Positions 8,608 through 18,282 of a stretch of DNA of 64,000 bases are shown piece after piece. The stretch is from Paenibacillus ottowii (lineage in GTDB: Bacteria > Bacillota > Bacilli > Paenibacillales > Paenibacillaceae): the NCBI RefSeq assembly GCF_006874425.1, contig NZ_VIJZ01000002.1, positions 310,001 to 374,000 of the forward strand, in the 5' to 3' direction. Position 1 is the first letter of the stretch. Each line of letters starts with the position of its first letter. The notes under the pieces were generated by a model. That model was not told the DNA's origin, ran no database searches, and saw only the letters and a list, made by a program, of their open reading frames with translations. Position numbers and translations under genes: made by a program.

Positions 8608-9582
8608 CTACAATTGTATATCTCCTGAAATGACCTGAATTCGCTCTCCAAGATCCGTTTCAATCATGAGTGCCCCTGAAGGGTCCAAGCCGACCGCTGT
8701 ACCTTCTACCGCTACCCCTTGTCCCGTATGTGCACGAACGCTGCGGTTCATCGTCACGGATAACGCCTCCCACAGCATAGCTATAGGCTGGAACCCCTGC
8801 TCGGCATATAGCTTGCTTAGCTGCTCCATTTCTTCCAGAACTACAGCAATCAGTGTAGTACGGTCAATTTCAAACCCTGCTTCTATTTTCAAAGATGTCC
8901 CTACATGGGATAGCTCTTCCGGGTAATCTTCTACATTCAAATTAACGTCGATGCCAATTCCTGCAATACAATAGCGAACCCGTTGATCCTCTGTTGCAGA
9001 TTCCAGCAGAATACCGGATACCTTGCGACCATGGATCAGCAGATCGTTTGGCCATTTAATACCTGCCTCCACACCCGTCAGTCGGCGAATAGCCCGACAT
9101 ACCGCCACACCTGTAAGCAGCGTTAGCTGGGGGGTAAAAGCCAAGGGCTGGGTGGGGCGCAATATAATGCTCATCCATATCCCTTTACCGCGAGGGGAAT
9201 ACCATTTCCGTCCCTGACGTCCCCGGCCTGCTGTCTGTTCCTCTGCCAGCACTACCGTTCCCTCTGGAGCACCCTCTTCTGCCAAACTCATAGCATCCTG
9301 TTGAGTGGATACCGTCGAATCCAGCACTATGATACGCTGGCCAAACGATTGTGTAGTTACTAGATCTGACAATCTGGAGACTTCCAGTCGGTCAGGCCGA
9401 GATATCAACCGATAGCCCCGGCGCGAAGAGGCATCGATATTATAACCCAGCTCACGTAGTTTGTTGATTTGCTTCCATATTGCTGTGCGACTAACGGAGA
9501 GGCGGCGGCTAATCTCCTCACCAGATACGTAATCTGATGAACCTTCCTCCAGTATGCCTAACAGTCTCTCATGATTATTCAC
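8608..9582 (-). CDS. birA: biotin-protein ligase / biotin operon repressor
   Basis: A 324-aa bifunctional BirA. The N-terminal winged helix (about residues 1-65, with VSGEEISRRLSVSRTAIWKQI) binds the bio operator, and the catalytic domain has TAGRGRQGR for biotinyl-AMP binding and KWPNDL. The protein activates biotin with ATP, transfers it to carboxylases and represses biotin genes. It overlaps the end of cca by 8 bases, as expected for a cca-birA unit. No bio genes are in the window. Confidence 0.96.
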   Translation of the reverse strand: MNNHERLLGILEEGSSDYVSGEEISRRLSVSRTAIWKQINKLRELGYNIDASSRRGYRLISRPDRLEVSRLSDLVTTQSFGQRIIVLDSTVSTQQDAMSLAEEGAPEGTVVLAEEQTAGRGRQGRKWYSPRGKGIWMSIILRPTQPLAFTPQLTLLTGVAVCRAIRRLTGVEAGIKWPNDLLIHGRKVSGILLESATEDQRVRYCIAGIGIDVNLNVEDYPEELSHVGTSLKIEAGFEIDRTTLIAVVLEEMEQLSKLYAEQGFQPIAMLWEALSVTMNRSVRAHTGQGVAVEGTAVGLDPSGALMIETDLGERIQVISGDIQL

Positions 9583-10897
9583 TACTCATCACCCGTTTCA
9601 CTTCCTGAAGCAATGTTTCTGTTTCATTCGGGATATCTCCGCAAGCGACCGCTTGTAAAAGCTGTTCCATCAGCTGTCCCAGCCACGGTCCACCTGGTCG
9701 ATTCATTGCCTGAACCAGCTCATTTCCAGTAATATTTAAATCCTTAATCCGAACGACTACTGCCTGCTGTGTCCAAGAGTTTGCCAGTTCAGCTATTTTC
9801 TGCACATGCATTTCTACCGATGGTGGTAATCCGCGGAACGAAGAAGGCAGTGTCTTGTAAAGCTCTAACCAGTCTGATGCTGTGTCCTTTCCCAGCTTAA
9901 TTAACAATTGAATCCAGCTGCGACGCAGCGCCTCATCGTTGATACAGTCAGAATCACTTAAAACAGAATTCCCAGCTATGGCAGCAGCATGGCTGATGAG
10001 CTCAGTTTCCCATTCCAACAAATGAACCAAACGCAGACGTGCAGCGTTAGAGAAGGTCCAAGCTTTTAACAGCTCGTCTGCTGCCTCGAAGCTAAGTCTA
10101 CAAGACATAAGGAGCAACCCCCATCGCAGCTCTGCTGGTAGCTGCACGATCTCCTGGAGTGCCTGTGCATCACATTGTTCCCAGGGAACGGGCACCTTCG
10201 TACAGTCGAGCAATCCGCTACGACCCAGCATCTCCAACCCACGTAACGGGTCAGGCCCCGCCAGCATCTTTTCTAACTCGATTCGTACCCGTTCCATGGC
10301 TATGTATCGGAGTCCCTCTCTGCGACGAATCATACCTTTCCAGGTATTATAAGCCACTCGGAACCGGAATACAGAGGCAAAACGGATGCAACGCAGCATT
10401 CGCAGCCCGTCCTCCTCAAAGCGTTCCTCGGCTCGTCCCACACAACGAACGAGAGCGGCTCGCAAATCAGCTTCTCCACCAAACGGGTCTACTCGTTCCC
10501 CGTGTTCAGCCATCGCTATTGCGTTCATCGTGAAGTCCCGCCGCATCAGATCCTCACGGATGTCCTTCACAAAGGATACTTCTGTTGGACGGCGGTGATC
10601 GGTGTATCCACTTTCCGTACGAAAAGTGGTCACCTCGAACGCATGACCATCCTGCATGACCGTTACCGTCCCATGCTGGATTCCTGTCGGAATCACATGA
10701 GGGAACAGTGCTAAGACCTCTTCAGGCTCAGCCGAAGTGGTCAGATCCATATCATGAATAGCTCGTCCTAATAGCTCATCGCGTACACAGCCACCGACCC
10801 AATAAGCTTCGTGGCCTGCTGTGGTTAGTGTATGTATGACCTCTCTGCCGCGAAGAGCCATTTCTGGATCAGCATATTGCCAAGTATTTGTATTCAT
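9575..10897 (-). CDS. cca: CCA-adding tRNA nucleotidyltransferase (class II)
   Basis: A protein of about 440 aa with the pol-beta type head domain: GGCVRDELLGR, then the catalytic DxD in HDMDLTT, and RRDFTMNAIA further on. It repairs or adds the 3' CCA of tRNA. The ATG at 10897 follows AAGGGGGA with good spacing; an in-frame TTG 27 bases upstream is less likely. The C-terminal 120 residues are divergent, as is usual. It starts just downstream of the bshA terminator and overlaps birA. Confidence 0.93.
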   Translation of the reverse strand: MNTNTWQYADPEMALRGREVIHTLTTAGHEAYWVGGCVRDELLGRAIHDMDLTTSAEPEEVLALFPHVIPTGIQHGTVTVMQDGHAFEVTTFRTESGYTDHRRPTEVSFVKDIREDLMRRDFTMNAIAMAEHGERVDPFGGEADLRAALVRCVGRAEERFEEDGLRMLRCIRFASVFRFRVAYNTWKGMIRRREGLRYIAMERVRIELEKMLAGPDPLRGLEMLGRSGLLDCTKVPVPWEQCDAQALQEIVQLPAELRWGLLLMSCRLSFEAADELLKAWTFSNAARLRLVHLLEWETELISHAAAIAGNSVLSDSDCINDEALRRSWIQLLIKLGKDTASDWLELYKTLPSSFRGLPPSVEMHVQKIAELANSWTQQAVVVRIKDLNITGNELVQAMNRPGGPWLGQLMEQLLQAVACGDIPNETETLLQEVKRVMSSE

Positions 10898-10923
10898 AGG
10901 GTTTCCCCCTTTGCAAGTATTCA

Positions 10924-10946
10924 ATAAAAAACGGACGCGAGTCCGC
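10924..10946 (-). terminator. terminator after bshA
   Basis: Minus-strand CGGAC, loop TCGC, GTCCG, then TTTTTT, located immediately after the bshA stop. Because cca starts about 27 bases further on, it may be a partial terminator. Confidence 0.7.
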
Positions 10947-10950
10947 CTCC

Positions 10951-12114
10951 TTAAACGCTGATCGGTTTAAGATCCGGCACCTCGCGTCCCAACACACGGT
11001 AATAGATTTCTTCATATTGACGGGTAATCAGCTCATCGCAGAAAACGGTACGCGCGCGTGTCAGGCACGCTTCACGGAAACGTTCCGCCATCGCTTCATC
11101 GGACAGCAGTTCCACTGCATAATCCGCCATCGCCTCGGTATTACCGATTTCAGCAAGATACCCCGTACTTCCATGCACGACAAGTTCAGGTACTCCTCCT
11201 GCCTGAGAACCAATTGTTGGCACTCCACAGGCCATTGCTTCCAGTGCAACTAGACCAAAACTTTCCTTCTCCGAAGGAAGCAGCAGCACATCAGCCATAG
11301 AAATCACTTCTGCGATTTGATCTTGTTTACCCAAAAAGAAGACTTTGTCCTGCAGGCCCAAACTTTCGATTTTACAACGAATCTTTGGAAGATCCGGTCC
11401 TTCTCCTACAAACAGCAGCTTCGCAGGTACCTTTTGCTGCACTCTGTCGAAGATATCCAGCACATCTCCCACCCTTTTAACCGGACGGAAATTGGAAATA
11501 TGCATCATAATTTTTTCGTGCGGTTGAGCAAAATCTCTCCTAAGCGCAGCGGCATCTCTTGGATAATATACTCGTTTATCTACAAAGTTGTAGGTCAAAT
11601 CTATAGGTCGTGTTATTTCTAACGCATCGATTGTCTCCCGAATCAAATCCTTGGAAACTGCTGTCACAGCATCGCTTTTGTTAATAGCCAGTCGAATCAG
11701 ATCCTTTAACGATTCATCCTGTGCCAACACTGTAATGTCTGTGCCGTGCAGGGTGGTGACCACTTTCAAATGATCGCCCACCATTTCCTTCGCCAAATAA
11801 GCGCACACCGCATGCGGAACAGCATAATGAACATGGAGTACATCCAAATTCTTCATTTGAGCCACCTGGGCCATTTTTGTCGCTAGTGACAAATCATATG
11901 GTGGATATCTGAACACATAATAATCGTTAACTTCGACTTCATGATAAAAAATATTTTTCTGGAACGTCCCGCCTAATCTGAACGGAATGCTATTAGCAAT
12001 AAAATGGACCTCATGCCCTTTTTCTGCCAGCAACTTGCCCAGCTCAGTAGCCACAACGCCCGAGCCACCCAGTGACGGATAACAGGTAATCCCAATTTTT
12101 AGTTTGTCATTCAA
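10951..12114 (-). CDS. bshA: N-acetyl-alpha-D-glucosaminyl L-malate synthase
   Basis: A GT4 glycosyltransferase of 387 aa that joins UDP-GlcNAc and L-malate, the first step of bacillithiol synthesis. The N-terminus LKIGITCYPSLGGSGVVATE and the later VGEGPD and ESFGLVALEAMACG segments are diagnostic. The TTG at 12114 is chosen because AGGAGG lies 9 bases upstream and the product then begins like B. subtilis BshA. An ATG at 12138 would place that Shine-Dalgarno inside the gene. It follows bshB1 in the same direction, so two bacillithiol steps are side by side. Confidence 0.95.
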   Translation of the reverse strand: MNDKLKIGITCYPSLGGSGVVATELGKLLAEKGHEVHFIANSIPFRLGGTFQKNIFYHEVEVNDYYVFRYPPYDLSLATKMAQVAQMKNLDVLHVHYAVPHAVCAYLAKEMVGDHLKVVTTLHGTDITVLAQDESLKDLIRLAINKSDAVTAVSKDLIRETIDALEITRPIDLTYNFVDKRVYYPRDAAALRRDFAQPHEKIMMHISNFRPVKRVGDVLDIFDRVQQKVPAKLLFVGEGPDLPKIRCKIESLGLQDKVFFLGKQDQIAEVISMADVLLLPSEKESFGLVALEAMACGVPTIGSQAGGVPELVVHGSTGYLAEIGNTEAMADYAVELLSDEAMAERFREACLTRARTVFCDELITRQYEEIYYRVLGREVPDLKPISV

Positions 12115-12198
12115 GCTAAGAAGCCTCCTTCCGTTCATCCATAATCACTTGTATGCCCATTTATTTCAGCATTCTACAACATGCGTAGGTATAAATCC

Positions 12199-12891
12199 TT
12201 ATGTGAATAGCTTAACCAGATATGGCGTTTTGGACGCAAACCCTTCTGCATATGAAATCAGTTTGCGTTGCCCCAGCAACGAGTCCCTAGCCTTTACCCG
12301 TTCCACATAGCCCTGATTCAGTGGTGTGGATACCGTGTCCTTCCCAGGTGCTGCCTGAAACTGCGAAGCATAACTCAACAACGACTGTTCCTTGGCATCA
12401 TAATGCTCGGTAATGTCCACAATCAAATCTGTTCTGCCGATATCATTGATAAAATAAAAATATAATTGCTCGATCTGTACCGCGGGACTCTCCGGCATAA
12501 AACGTCTCAACTTGGCGTTAAATACAGCTTCTTCTACTAACTTGCTGCACATGACATGATCTGGATGCCGATCCTCCCAATAAGGAGCAAATACAACTTT
12601 TGGAGCATGGCGCCTGATTTCTGCTGTAACTGCTGCAACATGTTCAGGTGTTACATATAACCCACGATCAGGCAGACCCAAATTCGTCCGCACAGCAAGC
12701 CCGAGCACTTTCGAGGCCTGTTCAGCTTCTGCCATACGAGTATCCACATCACCATTGGACGACATTTCAGCCCGCGTCAAATCGCACACCCCTACCTTTA
12801 GACCTGCGGCTGTATGCTTGGCAATGGTGCCACCCATTCCGATTTCTGCATCGTCGGCATGGGCTCCGAAAATCAGGATGTCCAGCGTCAT
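12199..12891 (-). CDS. bshB1: bacillithiol biosynthesis deacetylase BshB1
   Basis: A 230-aa PIG-L/LmbE-type zinc deacetylase. It removes the acetyl group from GlcNAc-malate, the second bacillithiol step. The metal-binding AHADDAE motif (residues 10-16) is in the BshB1 form rather than the AHPDDE of other family members, and EDRHPDH supplies further ligands. The start overlaps the mgsA stop by 4 bases. Confidence 0.95.
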   Translation of the reverse strand: MTLDILIFGAHADDAEIGMGGTIAKHTAAGLKVGVCDLTRAEMSSNGDVDTRMAEAEQASKVLGLAVRTNLGLPDRGLYVTPEHVAAVTAEIRRHAPKVVFAPYWEDRHPDHVMCSKLVEEAVFNAKLRRFMPESPAVQIEQLYFYFINDIGRTDLIVDITEHYDAKEQSLLSYASQFQAAPGKDTVSTPLNQGYVERVKARDSLLGQRKLISYAEGFASKTPYLVKLFT

Positions 12892-13325
12892 TTCACATCA
12901 CCCTGCTGGTCAAGGCCCGGTTTATATTTATGCACCAGCTCACGCCAAGCAAAGTCGCCACGATCCAGTGCTTTCACCAGTATTTCAGCAGTTGCAACGT
13001 TGGTTGCTAAAGGAATCCCCTGCACATCACACAGACGTAGCAAGGCGCTAATGTCCGGCTCATGCGGCTGAGCCATGAGAGGATCACGCAAAAATATAAT
13101 CAAGTCCATATCATTTTGTGCAACCATAGCCCCGATTTGCTGATCTCCACCGAGCGGACCGGACATGAAGCGGTGAATTTGAAGCTTGGTTTGCTCCATT
13201 ATGCGCTGACCTGTTGTACCTGTTGAATACAATTGGTGATCTGTAAATACATGCTCATACGCCGTTATAAAATTAACCATTTCATCCTTTTTGCGGTCAT
13301 GCGCTATAAATGCAATCTTTAACAT
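12888..13325 (-). CDS. mgsA: methylglyoxal synthase
   Basis: A 145-aa enzyme converting dihydroxyacetone phosphate to methylglyoxal and phosphate. The [11 protein letters not shown] segment holds the catalytic aspartate, and FLRDPL the second acidic residue. The ATG at 13325 is used because AGGAGG precedes it by 8 bases. The mgsA-bshB1-bshA order agrees with the role of bacillithiol in methylglyoxal detoxification (established for B. subtilis). Confidence 0.96.
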   Translation of the reverse strand: MLKIAFIAHDRKKDEMVNFITAYEHVFTDHQLYSTGTTGQRIMEQTKLQIHRFMSGPLGGDQQIGAMVAQNDMDLIIFLRDPLMAQPHEPDISALLRLCDVQGIPLATNVATAEILVKALDRGDFAWRELVHKYKPGLDQQGDVK

Positions 13326-13381
13326 TCGAAATTCCTCCTGCCTCATTCTATAATGCCATTCATCAATTCATTCGTATATTC

Positions 13382-14185
13382 TTAATCGATATAATGCTCA
13401 AAACCATATACAAGCCCCGGTTGCTCCATCACCTTCTGAATACCGATTTTAACACCAGGCATATATCCAGCTCGTTCATAGGAGTCCTGACGAATTTTCA
13501 GAGATTGTCCAAACCCTCCAAATATAACTTCTTGCTGTGCGAACACACCAGGAAGACGGACACTGTGAATACGGAATCCTTGATAGTAACCACCACGTGA
13601 ACCTTCTAGCATTTCTTCCTCTTCCGGATTGCCTTGACGTAGCTCCTGACGCTGCTCGGCGATCAGTTCTGCAGTCTTAATGGCTGTGCCTGAGGGCGCG
13701 TCCAATTTTTGGTCGCCATGATATTCGATGATTTCCAGATGTGGGAAATATTTTGCTGCCTGAGCCGCAAACCGCATCATCAAAATAACTCCGATCGAAA
13801 AGTTAGGCGCAATCAGCCCCCCAATTTGTTGTTCACGACACTGCTTGTCCAGTTCATCAATTTGTTCGGGAGTAAACCCTGTCGTACCGATAACCGGACG
13901 AACTCCGTACTTAATAGCAAGCGCTGTATGTGCGTATGCAAAACGCGGCCCCGTAAAGTCAACCATGACATCGGCTCGGCTCTCCAGTAAAGCCTGCTCT
14001 ACATCTTCCATAATAGCGATACCAGCTTCTGGTAGTCCGACGAGAAGGCCGGCATCACTGCCGGCGTGTGTTCTGTTCACTGCGGCTACAAGCTGTAGTT
14101 CCTCATCCTGAAGAACCAATTTGACAACCTCACGGCCCATGCGCCCTGCTGCTCCAACGACAGCCACTTTTATTGGTTCTGACAT
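13382..14185 (-). CDS. dapB: 4-hydroxy-tetrahydrodipicolinate reductase
   Basis: A 267-aa NAD(P)H-dependent reductase of the lysine/diaminopimelate pathway, also supplying dipicolinate precursors in spore formers. The N-terminal VAVVGAAGRMG is the nucleotide motif and IEYHGDQKLDAPSGTA contains the signature. The ATG at 14185 follows AGAAGGAG. It is next in line after the TPR gene. Confidence 0.96.
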   Translation of the reverse strand: MSEPIKVAVVGAAGRMGREVVKLVLQDEELQLVAAVNRTHAGSDAGLLVGLPEAGIAIMEDVEQALLESRADVMVDFTGPRFAYAHTALAIKYGVRPVIGTTGFTPEQIDELDKQCREQQIGGLIAPNFSIGVILMMRFAAQAAKYFPHLEIIEYHGDQKLDAPSGTAIKTAELIAEQRQELRQGNPEEEEMLEGSRGGYYQGFRIHSVRLPGVFAQQEVIFGGFGQSLKIRQDSYERAGYMPGVKIGIQKVMEQPGLVYGFEHYID

Positions 14186-14216
14186 ATCCCTACAACTCCT
14201 TCTGCATCCATTTGTG

Positions 14217-14735
14217 CTAGATTTGTTCATTCATCTGCTGGCATAACTTCTTCATGAGGTTGGCAAGCTGCACATTGTGAGGATACAGCGCTGCAGCCTC
14301 ACGAGCAGCCTGCACAGCCAGCTTATGTTCATTCAATTCGTCATAAATCAATGCGAGCAGCAAAAATGCGTCACCACATAACGGATCAAGGGAAATTGCC
14401 CGTTCCAGCAGCAATATCGCATCTCGATGCATCTGCGGCGTAGGTCTGTCGACCTCCAGCATTTTTCTGGCCTTTTCTGTATACTGCCTGGCTTCCTGCG
14501 CATGCAGATGGAGAACATATTCTTCCTGCTGTGGAGCGAGGCGAACCGCATGCTCTGCATATGCCAAAGCCTGCTCCAAGCGTCCACTACGAGCATAGGT
14601 AACCGAGCATCGGAAATAATGTTCCGCATGATCAGGCTGAGCTGAAATCGCTTTTTCAAACCATTCCACCGCCTGCTCAAAATCGTTCTGCAAAATGCAA
14701 TGATAAGCTTTCTGAACGTATTCCTCCGCCTTCAT
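14217..14735 (-). CDS. TPR-repeat protein
   Basis: A soluble protein of about 172 aa built mostly from tetratricopeptide helices. Repeats begin near residue 2 (AEEYVQKAYHCILQNDFEQAV), 36, 70 and 110. The ATG at 14735 is preceded by CGGAGGTG at 7 bases. It lies between the MazG-like gene and dapB. Role unknown; the fold suggests protein-protein binding. Confidence 0.8.
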   Translation of the reverse strand: MKAEEYVQKAYHCILQNDFEQAVEWFEKAISAQPDHAEHYFRCSVTYARSGRLEQALAYAEHAVRLAPQQEEYVLHLHAQEARQYTEKARKMLEVDRPTPQMHRDAILLLERAISLDPLCGDAFLLLALIYDELNEHKLAVQAAREAAALYPHNVQLANLMKKLCQQMNEQI

Positions 14736-14785
14736 GACACTGCACCTCCGGGTAACCGGTTTGGTACAGCATATGTACAAAACGC

Positions 14786-15115
14786 CTAATCGGTGTCCTT
14801 TTTGGTCCAGCGATTCGCGTCACGCGTGTTAAATTTATGCATAACCTTATCATGTGCCTCGGTCAAATTTATACCTAGTGAGTTCGCAAAGCAAACTGTG
14901 ATGAACAAAATGTCCCCCAGCTCCAGCTCAATGGAATTGTCGGCTTCATCCGCTTTTTTCGGCTTCTCACCAAAGGAGTGATTGACCTCCCTCGCCAATT
15001 CACCTACTTCCTCGGACATCCGGGCCAACATAGCCAAAGGACTGAAATACCCTTCCTTAAATTGAGAGATATACTGGTCTACCTCACGTTGAATTTCATC
15101 TAACGATTTTTCCAT
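14786..15115 (-). CDS. ypjD: MazG-like nucleotide pyrophosphohydrolase (YpjD type)
   Basis: A 109-aa all-alpha NTP pyrophosphatase. The metal-binding pairs are EEVGELARE and ELGDILF. Short single-domain members hydrolyse non-canonical or damaged dNTPs. The ATG at 15115 is used because GGGGGGA precedes it; earlier in-frame starts lack a site. Position before dapB matches B. subtilis ypjD. A possible promoter lies in the divergent gap with yitT. Confidence 0.88.
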   Translation of the reverse strand: MEKSLDEIQREVDQYISQFKEGYFSPLAMLARMSEEVGELAREVNHSFGEKPKKADEADNSIELELGDILFITVCFANSLGINLTEAHDKVMHKFNTRDANRWTKKDTD

Positions 15116-15249
15116 GAAACACGCAATCCCCCCATGTGCAGGTTTATTCATATGTTATCGTAAAGCACATTTTAAAACAAATTTTTTTTAATTGTGGACT
15201 AACGATATCAACTTGCAGTCATCTGTCTTTTAAAGCTGCCGCAAAAAGG

Positions 15250-15255
15250 TATACT
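15250..15255 (+). promoter_or_regulatory. possible -10 element for yitT
   Basis: TATACT lies about 75 bases before the yitT start. No good -35 hexamer is found at 17 bases, so this is weak. Confidence 0.3.
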
Positions 15256-15329
15256 AAACATAGGGATCTGCGATTTACGAAAAATTGCATGGAGTCGCTC
15301 ATCCTTAAACTGCTACTGTGAGGGATTAT

Positions 15330-16199
15330 ATGAAAATATCCAAGTCCATGGAACAGCTTAAATTGATTTTGCCGATCGTATTTGGCACAGCCATCTATGC
15401 ATTCGGTCTTCTTTATTTTATTATACCCAGTAAATTGATGGAAGGCGGTATTACAGGGATTACCCTGCTGCTTAATTATGCTTTTTCGATTTCACCTTCT
15501 CTCTCCACCTTGTTTCTGAACATTCCATTATTTTTAATTGGATGGAAAATGCTTGGGGGCAAGTCGATTATATATACGGGGGTCGGTATTGGGTCACTTA
15601 CATTCTTTTTGTGGTTATTTGAAAAAATGATTCATCTCGGATGGATGGGGACGTTTCAGACTGAACACGATTTTATACTTTCTTCATTATATGCGGGGGT
15701 TACGCTTGGGGCCGGGCTAGGCATTGTGTTCCGCTTTGGCGGCACTACCGGTGGCTCGGATATTATCGCTCGTATTTTAAATCGGAAGTTTGGGTGGAGC
15801 ATGGGGAGGATTATGCTGGTAATTGATATTGTCATTATCGGCGCTTCACTACTTTACATACCCAAAGAAAAAATTCTATATACATTAGTCGCTGTGTTCA
15901 TCGCATCCAAGATTATTGATTTTATACAAGAGGGGGCTTATTCCGCCAGAGCTTTTATGATTATCAGCGATCACACGATGGATATTGCAGATATTATTAC
16001 CAGGGACATGGATCGCGGAGTGACGATTATTCCGGCTGTAGGTGCATTTTCCAAACAGGCCAAGCATGTTGCCTATTGTGTCGTGTCCCGTCAGGAAATA
16101 CGGCGACTGCACCAAATTGTTAAAGCGGTTGATCCACGGGCGTTTATCATCATTCAGGATGTGCATGATGTACATGGGGAAGGGTTTAAAGAGGAATAG
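15330..16199 (+). CDS. YitT family membrane protein (DUF161/DUF2179)
   Basis: A 289-aa membrane protein with five or so N-terminal helices (about residues 10-195), including the conserved GGTTGGSDIIARIL motif, and a soluble C-terminal DUF2179 domain (about 205-285). The ATG at 15330 is preceded by GAGGG; an in-frame GTG is 12 bases earlier. Transport function is often assumed for the family but the substrate is unknown. It occupies the place of ypjC in B. subtilis but is divergent from its neighbours here. Confidence 0.88.
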   Translation: MKISKSMEQLKLILPIVFGTAIYAFGLLYFIIPSKLMEGGITGITLLLNYAFSISPSLSTLFLNIPLFLIGWKMLGGKSIIYTGVGIGSLTFFLWLFEKMIHLGWMGTFQTEHDFILSSLYAGVTLGAGLGIVFRFGGTTGGSDIIARILNRKFGWSMGRIMLVIDIVIIGASLLYIPKEKILYTLVAVFIASKIIDFIQEGAYSARAFMIISDHTMDIADIITRDMDRGVTIIPAVGAFSKQAKHVAYCVVSRQEIRRLHQIVKAVDPRAFIIIQDVHDVHGEGFKEE

Positions 16200-16223
16200 C
16201 CCGGTAATCCGGGCAATGGGCTA
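16197..16223 (+). terminator. weak hairpin between convergent yitT and ypjB
   Basis: GCCCGG/CCGGGC with a 4-base loop, overlapping an alternative TAGCCC/GGGCTA pairing, begins at the yitT stop. There is no T-run, so termination is uncertain. Confidence 0.3.
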
Positions 16224-16274
16224 ACAAATAATGGATGGCTCACAACAAAATTGCGAATGTTCAAACTTTCATCG

Positions 16275-17120
16275 TTACCCAGTAAAACCAGCCCGATATT
16301 TACGATAACCTGCATAGGCCAACGCCAGCAGCACAATCATACCGATGGCCACTTCAGCCCGGCGCTCACTCTCACGCGGGATAAATGGCGCCAGTGCGGT
16401 GGCGTCTTTTTCACGTCCAAACAAAGCATTAAACGTCGGATTGCCCTGGTCCAATGCCCCTCTAATCGTTGAAGCATCTGCATTTTGCTGATTGCCCAAT
16501 CCTTTGATGTAAGATATCCAGGAATCAGTCCGCACGACCTCAGTTGTTCTGCCATGGATCAATGCTGCTGTACGGATTGTTTCATAGTGGTCTTCGAGGA
16601 CTGCGGTACTTGCTTTGAATCCCTTCATGTTCCCTTTAGCAAACTGGTTATTCAAACCGCTAACATCTTCTCTTAATATCTTATAATACTGCTGCCATAA
16701 AGGCTGGCGCGGGTGTGCAAGCGCATCTGTCGCAAGCCGTAAATTGGCCGCTGCCTTCACCCACTCATCCGGTGATGCTTGAACAGACTGTGTAGCTTGC
16801 TGCACCTCCAGGATGCTGCCGGACAAAGCATGGATAGCCTCTACAGATAGCGCCGCCTGTACTTGCCCAGTGCTGAACCATCTGCTTACCTCGGCTACAT
16901 CCGCGCGCGCTTTTTCAATATTCCCGTCCATTACGTCACGATACAGTGTCGCAGCTGCATGATCTAGCTCTTCAATTTCCTTTGTTTTACCTACAGGTTT
17001 GGACTGATCCTGTGTCTCTGCCATACCTGGAGGGACGCAGACAGACAGCAGCAGGACCATTGATAAAACAACACTCAATACAATACGTATCACCTTTGGA
17101 AACGCCTGACCTCTAATCAT
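16275..17120 (-). CDS. ypjB: sporulation protein YpjB
   Basis: A 281-aa exported or membrane-anchored protein. It has a signal-like helix (about residues 8-34, ending near GMAE), a long alpha-helical extracytoplasmic region, and a second membrane helix near the C-terminus (about 257-273). This matches the SpoYpjB family, whose mutants affect sporulation weakly. It follows ypjA on the same strand as in B. subtilis. Confidence 0.85.
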   Translation of the reverse strand: MIRGQAFPKVIRIVLSVVLSMVLLLSVCVPPGMAETQDQSKPVGKTKEIEELDHAAATLYRDVMDGNIEKARADVAEVSRWFSTGQVQAALSVEAIHALSGSILEVQQATQSVQASPDEWVKAAANLRLATDALAHPRQPLWQQYYKILREDVSGLNNQFAKGNMKGFKASTAVLEDHYETIRTAALIHGRTTEVVRTDSWISYIKGLGNQQNADASTIRGALDQGNPTFNALFGREKDATALAPFIPRESERRAEVAIGMIVLLALAYAGYRKYRAGFTG

Positions 17121-17255
17121 GGGACATCCCTCCTCACCTTACTGTATGGCAAGGTTAACGGGACTAGAACTTGCTTTAGGGCGATCGTTTGAACAGTATC
17201 TTCCCGTTTCAGCACTACCGCGCTAAAATATCATCTAAAGGAACGTCACGCGCAC

Positions 17256-17915
17256 TCAAGCTACATCACGATAAGACGATACCTTTCGATTGCGCGCCAG
17301 CATGGCAAGCCATGCCGTTACAATACTAGCAAGGGTCAGCATGTAGGTAAAAGCACGTACTTGCGGTATATCATCCGTTAGTGTTCTGGGAAGATAAGGG
17401 TAGATGCCAAAGGTATAATCCATCGTATCATTTAATAATGTCCACAGTGTAGCCAGACCTAAAGCAATCCATTTACAGCTAAAAAAACGTACAAACAGTA
17501 ACGCTTCGACCGCCATTGCTGTGTGAGATGCTATCAGCATCCAATCCTGCCACACCATGTGTCCCCCCTGCGCAACTCCCCACAAAATAATAACCGAAGC
17601 CCAGACGCCGTACTTTACACTCGTGACGACAGCTAACGCCTCCATAATCTGACGAATGACCTTTAAGCTCTTGAAATGAGGAGGATAAAGCAAAAACAGT
17701 ATAGAAATCGTAAAAAATAAGCTAGCTGTCGGACTATCAGGCACAAATACAATCTGCCATATCGGGTGATAATTCAATGTATATTCCAGCTGTCCACCAT
17801 ACCATATGTACCCATATACTGTTCCAGCCAAATTACACCAGAATAACAGCCACAAAAAGGGCCGGCTCGTCAAGAACGACCGGCTCCATAAATAAGATAA
17901 CGACACGTCCTTCAT
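17256..17915 (-). CDS. ypjA: DUF1405 membrane protein YpjA
   Basis: A 219-aa polytopic membrane protein with about six helices. Conserved features are the N-terminal WCNLAGTVYGYIWYG segment, the PDSPTASLFF loop and KYGVWAS. Family function unknown. It precedes ypjB, with about 135 bases between. Confidence 0.85.
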   Translation of the reverse strand: MKDVSLSYLWSRSFLTSRPFLWLLFWCNLAGTVYGYIWYGGQLEYTLNYHPIWQIVFVPDSPTASLFFTISILFLLYPPHFKSLKVIRQIMEALAVVTSVKYGVWASVIILWGVAQGGHMVWQDWMLIASHTAMAVEALLFVRFFSCKWIALGLATLWTLLNDTMDYTFGIYPYLPRTLTDDIPQVRAFTYMLTLASIVTAWLAMLARNRKVSSYRDVA

Positions 17916-17984
17916 CCTCCGTTCATACGACAGTTGCCTTGTACAGGCATGATCTTACAAAGACTATATCATATCCAAGCGTAT

Positions 17985-18016
17985 CAAAAAAACCTGACCG
18001 CCGTTACGATCAGGTT
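17985..18016 (-). terminator. terminator after the IDEAL-domain gene
   Basis: On the minus strand AACCTGA pairs with TCAGGTT around a 12-base loop and is followed by a T-run. It separates the IDEAL gene from ypjA. Confidence 0.85.
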
Positions 18017-18080
18017 TGATGATATAATCTTGAACTGGCGCTTGGTCTAAAATGACCCACTCAAGCTTTCCAGAAGCGTT

Positions 18081-18260
18081 CTAACTCATTGCTTTCAGCT
18101 CATCCGTAAGATGACGAAAAGCTACTTCATCTCCGGAGGCTAACGCCTCATCAATATCCTTGTAAAGTTTTTCACTCCGGTGTTTACGTAATGCCTCGTC
18201 CAAAACCATTTCAGCAGACAGGCCCAACATTACCTCATAAGTAACCTTCATTTTATCCAT
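18081..18260 (-). CDS. small IDEAL-domain protein
   Basis: A 59-aa protein made almost entirely of an IDEAL domain (YKDIDEALASGDEVAFRHLTDEL, about residues 34-56), preceded by a helix with SAEMVLDEALRKHR. The ATG at 18260 has GGAGGTG at 6 bases. In B. subtilis the comparable position holds YpiB, a larger protein that ends in an IDEAL domain; here only that C-terminal part is present. Function unknown. Confidence 0.8.
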   Translation of the reverse strand: MDKMKVTYEVMLGLSAEMVLDEALRKHRSEKLYKDIDEALASGDEVAFRHLTDELKAMS

Positions 18261-18282
18261 AGGATGCACCTCCAACATGAGT

